Shown here one piece after another: positions 52,158 through 64,000 of a stretch of 64,000 bases of DNA. Each line of letters begins with the position of its first letter. Positions within the stretch are counted from its first letter, which is position 1. Source of the DNA: Plantactinospora mayteni (GTDB lineage Bacteria; Actinomycetota; Actinomycetes; Mycobacteriales; Micromonosporaceae); assembly GCF_016862935.1 (NCBI RefSeq), contig NZ_BONX01000044.1, positions 1 to 64,000 on the forward strand, written 5' to 3'. A program made the position numbers and the translations under genes. The notes beneath the pieces were generated by a model. That model was not told where the DNA came from. It worked only from the letters and a program-made list of their open reading frames with translations, and did not search any database.

Positions 52158-52347
52158 CCACCCGCACCCGTCAACTGACCACCCGCACCCGCAGACTGAC
52201 CACTATCACCCGTCAACAGGGCACCAGCACCCGTCAACAGGGCACGGCCCTCGCTCGACCTGGACGCCAGATGCGCTACCGCGATCGGGTAACGCCTCCG
52301 GTGTCCAGGTCACGCGTCTCCGGCACTCAGGGCGCTGGCGGGGCTGG
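52158..52347. repeat. Short degenerate repeats in the convergent intergenic region
   Basis: From about 52157 to 52245, CACCCGTCAACTGACCA-like and CACCCGTCAACAGGGCA-like units of 17-22 bp recur five times between the membrane protein gene and the thiC end. A hairpin follows at 52258-52310. No gene is seen. Confidence 0.65.
52258..52310. terminator. Hairpin downstream of thiC
   Basis: ACCTGGACGCC (52258-52268) pairs with GGTGTCCAGGT (52300-52310), ten of eleven positions, loop about 31 bases. It is 38 bp past the thiC stop on the minus strand and is a probable end of the thiamine operon. Confidence 0.5.
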
Positions 52348-57900
<5,553 letters not shown>

Positions 57901-57907
<7 letters not shown>

Positions 57908-58626
57908 CCGTCCGCCCCCGCACCCCGGCCCGACAGTGGGGAACCCCGCCGGGGGTCCCACCCCGGCGATGTTCCCCACTTCGGCTGGGGTGGGGGCGGG
58001 TTGGCGGTGAGCGCGGTCAGTAGGGCGGCGGTGGCCTGGGCCGGGTCGGCGGCGCCGGAGACGGCACCGACCACCGCCACCCCGTACGCCCCGGCGGCCA
58101 GCAGCGCGGGTACCCGTTCCGGGGTGATCCCGCCGATCGCGATCACCGGTACCGGCACCGCCGAGGCGACCCGGCGGATCCCCTCCGGGCCGATCGGCGC
58201 GGGCAGTCCGTCCTTGGTGGAGGTGGCGTGGCAGGGGCCGACGCCGAGGTAGCTGGCCCCGGCCTCGACCGCCGCCGTACCGGTCCGCGGGTCCCGGGCG
58301 GTCGCGCCGAGTACGGCGGCCGGGCCGAGTACCCGGCGGGCGGCGTCGACCGGCAGGTCCCGGGCCCCGACGTGCCCGCCCGCCGCCCCGATCGCCAGTG
58401 CCAGGTGCAGCCGGTCGTTGACCAGGCAGGACGCCCCGACGGCGGCACACCGGCGGGCGACCTCGACGGCCAGCTCGTACGCCGTCCGGTCGTCGGTGTC
58501 GTCCTCGACCCGGACCTGCACGACGAGTTCGGGGCCGGCGACCGAGAGGGCCGCGTCGACCACGGCGAGCGGGTCCCGCCCCGGCCGGGTGTCGGTGATG
58601 AGGTGAAGTCGTCCGATATGTAGCAC
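57901..58626 (-). CDS. thiE: Thiamine phosphate synthase
   Basis: 241 residues from GTG 58626 (MLHIGRLHLITDTRPGRDPL), with GGGAGGAG 8-10 bp upstream at the 3' edge of the TPP aptamer; a longer frame would start inside the riboswitch. It joins HMP-PP and thiazole-P. Blocks: VQVRVEDDTDDRTAYELA, CLVNDRLHLALAIGA, HVGARDLP, YLGVGPCHATSTK, VIAIGGITPERVPALLAAGA. The last ~30 residues (PPPPQPKWGTSPGW onward) are extra and encoded by a strong hairpin at 57935-57980. First gene of the thi operon; overlaps thiO by 7 bp. Confidence 0.93.
57935..57980. repeat. Large inverted repeat inside the 3' end of thiE
   Basis: AGTGGGGAAC (57935-57944) pairs with GTTCCCCACT (57971-57980), and within it CGCCGGGG pairs with CCCCGGCG. 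It falls in the non-conserved C-terminal extension of ThiE, 28 bp before the thiO start, so it could attenuate or protect the operon transcript, or be an inserted palindrome. Confidence 0.7.
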
Positions 58627-58635
58627 GGCAACACT

Positions 58636-58728
58636 CCTCCCTGCGCCGGCATTACCCGGATCAGGTTCGACGGTCGGGGGCTCGACAGCCCCCCTCTCAG
58701 CCCGGTCCACCGGGCTCCCGTGGGTTAC
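58636..58728 (-). ncRNA. TPP riboswitch (THI element)
   Basis: Read on the minus strand, the conserved core is clear: GGGAGCCCGG, then GGGCTGAGAGGG, a hairpin, then GAACCTGATCCGGGTAATG and CCGGCGCAGGGAGGAG. CTGAGA and the GAACCTGATC...GGTAATGCC segment are diagnostic of thiamine pyrophosphate aptamers. The 3' end merges with the Shine-Dalgarno of thiE (GGGAGGAG, start 58626), so TPP binding probably blocks translation initiation of the whole overlapping operon. Confidence 0.95.
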
Positions 58729-59117
58729 TTGAGGGCGAGCGTACGCGGCCGGTCACGGATCCGTAAAGGGCCACGACAAATCGCACAGCGTCAGCGTTCG
58801 ACCACGTAACGCCGACCCGGGCCGGGCAACTCTCCGAACGCGACGGCGTTTCGCATCTCTGCCCGAGGCGGGACCGGCGGCCGGCGGATATGTCTGTCCT
58901 ATCCGGATGATTCCACCTCGTTACGCAACCGTTACCTGAATTAACCTCACCGCCGTATTCCGAGCGGCCAGCAGCCGGCCCTAATTTGTTCAACGACAAG
59001 GCAAAATTCGACAGCCGGTGCTTCGGCGAGCTCCGGCCATACCCCCACACCCCGTGACGGTCTTCGGCGTACCGACCCGGGATCCCTGCTGTCCTCACCG
59101 GACCAAGGAGATCCTCC
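58729..59117. other. Divergent promoter region thiE operon / secreted ThuA protein
   Basis: About 390 bp with no gene. It must contain the thi operon promoter (upstream of the aptamer) and that of the plus-strand gene at 59118. The part 58895-59010 is AT-richer; no operator was identified. AAGGAG at 59105-59110 is the ribosome binding site of the next gene. Confidence 0.5.
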
Positions 59118-62100
59118 GTGTCCAGTCCCGGCCGCTCCGGCGGCACATCGCATCCCCCGCACCCCCACCGCAGACTCACCCGCAGCCTGGTCGGCGCGGC
59201 GGCGGCCGTACTCCTCGGCACGACCGTACTGGCCGCCACCCCCGCCTCGGCCGCCCCGCCCGCCCCGGCGGCGCTGCCGGCGCGGGCACCGGTCCAGGCC
59301 CAGGCCGAGCCCTTCAGCGTGCTGGTCTTCTCCAAGACGGCCGGCTTCCGGCACGACTCCATCCCGGCCGGCATCGCCGCCATCCAGCAGCTCGGCGCGG
59401 AGAACGGGTTCACCGTCGACGCCACCGAGGACTCGACGGCGTTCACCGACGCCAACCTCGGCAAGTACCAGGCGGTGATCTGGCTCTCCACCACCGGTGA
59501 CGTACTGAACGCGGAGCAGCAGGCCGCGTTCGAGCGCTACGTCCAGGCCGGCGGCGGGTACGTCGGCGTGCACGCCGCCTCGGACACCGAGTACGACTGG
59601 CCCTGGTACGGCGAGCTGGTCGGCGCGTACTTCGCCTCGCACCCGGCCAACCAGCAGGCCACCGTCAAGGTCGAGGACCCCGCGCACGAGTCCACGGACG
59701 ACCTGCCGGCGAAGTGGTCCCGGTACGACGAGTGGTACAACTTCCGCGACAACCCGCGCGGCGACGTACACGTGCTCGCCTCGCTGGACGAGACCAGCTA
59801 CTCCCCCGGCGCCGGGGCGATGGGCCACGACCACCCGTTCGCCTGGTGCCAGGACTACGACGGCGGCCGGGCCTGGTACACGGCCGGCGGCCACACCCAG
59901 CAGTCGTACGCCGAGCCGGAGTTCCTGGCCCACCTGCTCGGTGGCATCCAGACCGCGGCCGGTGCGGTGGAGGCCGACTGCTCCGCCTCGCTGACCAGCA
60001 GCTTCGAGAAGATCACCCTGGACAGCAACACCAACAACCCGATGGAGCTGGACGTCGCCGCCGACGGGCGGGTCTTCTACGTCGAGCGGGACGGCCGGGT
60101 CCAGATCATCAAGCCGGACACCGGCACCACGGTCACCGCCGCCGACCTCGACGTCTTCACCGGCAACGAGGACGGGCTGATCGGCATCCGGCTCGACCCG
60201 GACTTCGCCACCAACAAGTGGGTGTACCTCTACTACGCCCCGACCGGCGGCGGCCCACGCAACTACCTCTCCCGGTTCACGGTCGTCGGTGACACCCTCG
60301 ACCTGGCCAGCGAAAAGATCGTGCTCCAGGTGACGACGCAGCGGAACACCTGCTGCCACGCGGGCGGCAGCATGACCTTCGACAGCGCCGGCAACCTCTA
60401 TCTGGCCACCGGTGACAACACCAACCCGTTCGAGTCGAACTCGTTCACCCCGATCGACGAGCGGCCGGGCCGGCAGGACTTCGACGCGCAGCGCAGCTCC
60501 GGCAACACCAACGACCTGCGCGGCAAGGTGCTCCGGATCCACCCGGAGGACGACGGGACGTACACGATCCCGCAGGGCAACCTCTTCGCGCCGGGTACCG
60601 AGAAGACCCGGCCGGAGATCTATGGGATGGGCTTCCGGAACCCGTTCCGGATCGGTGTCGACCCGAAGACCGACACCCTCTACGTGGCCGACTACGGCCC
60701 GGACGCCGGAGCGGCGAACCCGGACCGGGGCCCGGAGGGGACCGTCGAGTGGAACGCGATCGGGCAGGCCGGCAACTTCGGCTGGCCGTACTGCCACGGG
60801 GCGAACTACGCCTACAACGACTACCAGTTCCCGTCCGGGCCGAGCGGGGCGAAGTTCGACTGTGCCGCTCCGGTGAACAACTCGCCGAACAACACCGGGC
60901 TGACCAACCTGCCCCCGGCGATCCCGGCCACCGTCGACTACGACTACAGCGGCAACCCGCTCTTCCCGGAGATCGGCGGCGGCGGTGCCCCGATGGGGGG
61001 CCCGGCCTACCGGTACGACCCGGAGAACCCGTCCGAGCGCAAGTGGCCGGCGTACTACGACGGCAAGGCGATGTTCGGCGAGTGGAACCAGAACAAGATG
61101 TACGCCTTCCAGGTCACCGACGACGGCAGGTCGCTGGTCGACATCAACCAGTTGCTCACCGGGATGACCTTCATCCGGCCGATGGACTTCGAGTTCGGCC
61201 CGGACGGCGCGCTGTACCTGATCGAGTGGGGCAGCGGCTTCGGCGGCAACAACGACAACTCCGGGGTGTACCGGATCGAGTACATCGCCGGTGACCGGGC
61301 GCCGATCGCGGTCGCCACCGCCGACCCCACCTCCGGGCCCGCCCCGCTGACCGTGGCCTTCTCCAGCGAGGGTTCCCGGGATCCGGACGGCGGCCCGATC
61401 ACCTACGCCTGGACCTTCGGCGACGGCGGCACCTCGACCGAGCCGAACCCGACGCACACCTACCCGGCGGCCGGCAACTACACCGCCCAGCTCACCGTCA
61501 CCAACGACACCGGCCGGACGGCGGTGGCGAACGTACCGGTGACGGTCGGCAACACCGCCCCGACGGTGACCATCGAGTTCCCGCCGGACGGTGGTTTCTT
61601 CGACTGGGGCGACCAGGTGAAGTACACGGTCAAGGTGACCGACCCGGAGGACGGGGAGATCGACTGTGACCGGGTGACCCTCCAGTATTTCCTGGGTCAC
61701 GACGAGCACGCCCACCCGCTGGACGACCAGACCGGCTGCACCGGCACGGTGCAGACCTCGCTCGCCTCCGGGCACGGCGCCGACGCCGACGTCTTCGCGG
61801 TCTTCGAGGCCAGCTACACCGACGGCGGCGGGGTCGGCGGCTCCAACCCGCTGACCGGGCGGGCGATCGAGCAGCTCCAGCCAAAGCGCAAGCAGGCGGA
61901 ATACTACTCGGCGACCGGTCGGGCGCCGGACGGCGTCGGCGGCGGTGACCCGGGCGTGCAGACCCAGGCCACCACGGACGTCGAGGGCGGCTTCGAGAAC
62001 ATCGGCTGGATCGAGGACGGCGACTACTGGACCTTCGACCCGACCAACCTGACCGGCATCACCGGGTTCCGGTTCCGGGCCTCCTCGGCCGGCGGCGGCG

Positions 62101-64000
62101 CCCGGATCGAGGTACGGTCCGGCGCGGTCGACGGCCCGGTACTGGCCACCGCCACGGTGCCGGACACCGGCGGCTGGCAGACCTTCACCAACGCCACGGC
62201 AGAGCTGGCGACCCCGAGCACGGTAACTGGTCCCCTGTTCTTCGTGGCGCGCAACCCGGTCGGGGCCACCGGCACGGGTGCGATCCTCAACGTCAACTGG
62301 GTCGACTTCCTCGGTCGCGGCGTCACCGACAACGCGCCGCCGACGGTGACCGCCACCGCCACCCCGACCACCGGTACCGCGCCGGTCGCGGTGAGCTTCG
62401 ACGGCACCGCCACCGACGCCGAGGGCGACGACCCGCTCACGTACGCCTGGGACTTCGGGGACGGGGGCACGGCGAACACCCTGGACGCCACGCACACGTA
62501 CACCGGCCCGGGGACGTTCACCGCGACCCTGACCGTGACGGACGCGCGGGGCGCCGCCGCGTACGCCACGGTGACGGTGAAGGTGCAGGCGCCGAACACC
62601 TCCTGCTTCGGTGCCCGCTCGGACGACTTCACCGGCAGCGAGCTGGACAAGGCCCGCTGGTCGACGGTGGTCCGGGAGAACCAGCTCTACGGTGTACGGG
62701 GCGGCTCGCTCGTCCTGCCCACCTCGGTCGGCGACCTGTACGGCACCCGCAACGACGCCACCAACGTCGTACTGCAACCGGCGCCGAGCGGAAGCTGGCA
62801 GGCCACCACCAAGGTGAGCCTGGCGGCGGTCGCCGACTACCAGCAGGCCGGCCTGATCGTGTACGGCGACGACGACAACTACGCCAAACTGGACCTGCTG
62901 TACGGCGGCAACCAGCGGGTCGAGTTCATCCGGGAAACCGCCGGCACCCCGCGCAACGAGGGTGGCGACTCGGCGGCGGCACCGGCCGGTGACTCGATCT
63001 ACCTGCGGCTGACCAGCGACGGAGTGAACCTGACGGCGGCCTTCTCGGCCGACGGGCAGACCTTCACCCCGGTCGGCCGGTCGGCGGCGCTGGCCGGCAT
63101 CACCAACCCGAAGGTGGGGCTGTTCGCGCTGAACGGCGGCACCACCGCACCGGTGGTGGACGCCAGCTTCGACTGGTTCCAGATCACGCCGGACGAGCCG
63201 GCCGGCGAGGTGACCCCGAGCGACGAGTTCACCGGGACCAGCCTGGACAAGTGCCGGTGGGACGGGATCGTCCGGGAGGACCCGACGGCGTACAGGGTCG
63301 CCGACGGCGCGCTGCACGTCGACGTGCCGAACGGTGACATCTACACCGGCAACAACACCGGGCCGACGAACTTCATACTCCAGACCGCTCCCGAGGGCGA
63401 CTGGACGATCGAGACGAAGGTCGACGCCAGCAGGCTGAACGAGCAGTACCAGCAGGCCGGCCTGATCGTCTACGGCGACGACGACAACTACCTGAAGTTC
63501 GACTTCATCGCCGACAACCAGGTGGGCCAGCCGGTGGCGCGGCGGATCGAGTTCCGCAGCGAGATCGGCGCGGCCGTGCAGGACCCGCAGCCGCAGATCA
63601 CCAACCTCACCGAGTCGGTGTGGCACCTGCGACTGGCGAAGTCGGGTAACGCCTACACGGCTGCGTACTCGGCGGACGGGACGACCTGGACGGAGTTCCC
63701 GCCGCTGACCAACGCCGCGGTGGGTGCCACGCCGCGGATCGGTCTGTTCAGCCTCGGTGCGGCGCAGACCGCGTCGAAGACCGTCTCGTTCGACTACTTC
63801 CGGCTCAGCACGGAAGCTGTCGACGAGGCGGCCCCGGTGACCACCGCCACCGTGTCGGGGACCCCGACCGGCGGCTGGCACACCGGCCCGGTGACGGTGA
63901 CCCTGGCCGCCACCGACAACGCCGGGGGCAGCGGGGTGGCCCGCACCGAATACCAACTCGACACCGCGACGACCTGGACGGCCTACTCTGAGCCGGTGCT
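59118..64000 (+). CDS. Giant secreted ThuA / sorbosone-dehydrogenase-like / PKD / CBM protein, 3' incomplete
   Basis: Open from GTG 59118 (AAGGAG 7 bp upstream) to the window edge, over 1627 residues. A signal peptide is at about 20-48 ([21 protein letters not shown]). Then: ThuA-like domain (65-275, [16 protein letters not shown]), glucose/sorbosone dehydrogenase-like six-bladed propeller (294-717, [38 protein letters not shown]), PKD domain (727-810), CBM6-like region (925-1066, [15 protein letters not shown]), second PKD (1073-1156), two DUF1349 jelly-roll domains (1169-1356, 1367-1563, each with [13 protein letters not shown]), and the start of an OmpL47-like repeat. Probably an extracellular oxidoreductase acting on polymeric or cell-surface sugars. 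Its substrate is unknown. Confidence 0.93.
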   Translation, partial: MSSPGRSGGTSHPPHPHRRLTRSLVGAAAAVLLGTTVLAATPASAAPPAPAALPARAPVQAQAEPFSVLVFSKTAGFRHDSIPAGIAAIQQLGAENGFTVDATEDSTAFTDANLGKYQAVIWLSTTGDVLNAEQQAAFERYVQAGGGYVGVHAASDTEYDWPWYGELVGAYFASHPANQQATVKVEDPAHESTDDLPAKWSRYDEWYNFRDNPRGDVHVLASLDETSYSPGAGAMGHDHPFAWCQDYDGGRAWYTAGGHTQQSYAEPEFLAHLLGGIQTAAGAVEADCSASLTSSFEKITLDSNTNNPMELDVAADGRVFYVERDGRVQIIKPDTGTTVTAADLDVFTGNEDGLIGIRLDPDFATNKWVYLYYAPTGGGPRNYLSRFTVVGDTLDLASEKIVLQVTTQRNTCCHAGGSMTFDSAGNLYLATGDNTNPFESNSFTPIDERPGRQDFDAQRSSGNTNDLRGKVLRIHPEDDGTYTIPQGNLFAPGTEKTRPEIYGMGFRNPFRIGVDPKTDTLYVADYGPDAGAANPDRGPEGTVEWNAIGQAGNFGWPYCHGANYAYNDYQFPSGPSGAKFDCAAPVNNSPNNTGLTNLPPAIPATVDYDYSGNPLFPEIGGGGAPMGGPAYRYDPENPSERKWPAYYDGKAMFGEWNQNKMYAFQVTDDGRSLVDINQLLTGMTFIRPMDFEFGPDGALYLIEWGSGFGGNNDNSGVYRIEYIAGDRAPIAVATADPTSGPAPLTVAFSSEGSRDPDGGPITYAWTFGDGGTSTEPNPTHTYPAAGNYTAQLTVTNDTGRTAVANVPVTVGNTAPTVTIEFPPDGGFFDWGDQVKYTVKVTDPEDGEIDCDRVTLQYFLGHDEHAHPLDDQTGCTGTVQTSLASGHGADADVFAVFEASYTDGGGVGGSNPLTGRAIEQLQPKRKQAEYYSATGRAPDGVGGGDPGVQTQATTDVEGGFENIGWIEDGDYWTFDPTNLTGITGFRFRASSAGGGARIEVRSGAVDGPVLATATVPDTGGWQTFTNATAELATPSTVTGPLFFVARNPVGATGTGAILNVNWVDFLGRGVTDNAPPTVTATATPTTGTAPVAVSFDGTATDAEGDDPLTYAWDFGDGGTANTLDATHTYTGPGTFTATLTVTDARGAAAYATVTVKVQAPNTSCFGARSDDFTGSELDKARWSTVVRENQLYGVRGGSLVLPTSVGDLYGTRNDATNVVLQPAPSGSWQATTKVSLAAVADYQQAGLIVYGDDDNYAKLDLLYGGNQRVEFIRETAGTPRNEGGDSAAAPAGDSIYLRLTSDGVNLTAAFSADGQTFTPVGRSAALAGITNPKVGLFALNGGTTAPVVDASFDWFQITPDEPAGEVTPSDEFTGTSLDKCRWDGIVREDPTAYRVADGALHVDVPNGDIYTGNNTGPTNFILQTAPEGDWTIETKVDASRLNEQYQQAGLIVYGDDDNYLKFDFIADNQVGQPVARRIEFRSEIGAAVQDPQPQITNLTESVWHLRLAKSGNAYTAAYSADGTTWTEFPPLTNAAVGATPRIGLFSLGAAQTASKTVSFDYFRLSTEAVDEAAPVTTATVSGTPTGGWHTGPVTVTLAATDNAGGSGVARTEYQLDTATTWTAYSEPV

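Noticed and set aside
52158-52250. CRISPR-like repeat array
   Set aside because: Units are short (17-22 bp), degenerate and contiguous without unique spacers, and no cas genes are in the window.
58947-63956. A 1669-codon open frame on the minus strand
   Set aside because: It is antisense to the ThuA/PKD gene, whose plus-strand translation has clear domains and a signal peptide. The minus frame has only valine/arginine/glycine-rich composition, a usual artefact of high-GC codon bias.

Overview
The window is a 64 kb piece of a very GC-rich actinobacterial chromosome. The likely source is a mycelial member of the Micromonosporaceae (Micromonospora/Plantactinospora type), judged from codon use, GTG/TTG starts, a four-gene conservon signalling operon and housekeeping gene order; the genus is an inference. 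No rRNA, tRNA, CRISPR array, transposase or phage gene was seen.

Layout: (1) 0.1-3.7 kb, a two-gene heterodimeric ABC exporter; 3.8-6.5 kb, an Hsp70-like/WD40 membrane protein. (2) 6.6-17.2 kb and 25.0-27.4 kb, minus-strand housekeeping: rplM-rpsI-glmM and glmS-acpS-nnrD-alr-hydrolase-tsaE-ung-tsaB-rimI-tsaD. This covers ribosome, cell wall precursor, NAD(P)HX repair, acyl-carrier activation and tRNA t6A synthesis. (3) 17.4-24.9 kb, a mostly plus-strand insert between glmS and glmM: an MmpS-like protein, an aminotransferase, and a PadR-controlled FtsX/LolD-type ABC system with a truncated second permease copy. (4) 27.6-38.6 kb, nitrate assimilation: narK, a MazF-like toxin-antitoxin pair, a methyltransferase, then a coupled operon of nitrate reductase, FAD/[2Fe-2S] electron carrier, nirB, nirD and a HemD/winged-helix regulator (nnaR). 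(5) 39.3-52.2 kb, parts of ABC importers around a conservon (NIT-domain histidine kinase, roadblock, DUF742, small GTPase) and an odd SDR. (6) 52.3-58.7 kb, a minus-strand thiamine operon (thiE-thiO-thiS-thiG-tenI/thiE2-thiD-thiC) behind a TPP riboswitch. (7) 59.1 kb to the right edge, a giant secreted ThuA/sorbosone-dehydrogenase/PKD/CBM protein, cut by the window end.

The most interesting non-coding signal is a ~90 bp interspersed palindromic element found four times (8453, 15221, 29526 inverted, 42105). Each copy lies at the 3' end of a minus-strand gene; in two it supplies the stop codon and in one it encodes the C-terminus of an antitoxin. Other notable points are a duplicated PadR operator with remnants of both permease gene ends, complementary loss of ATP-site motifs in the exporter pair, a perfect 60 bp tandem repeat between alr and the next gene, and repeat-built low-complexity tails on several thiamine proteins.
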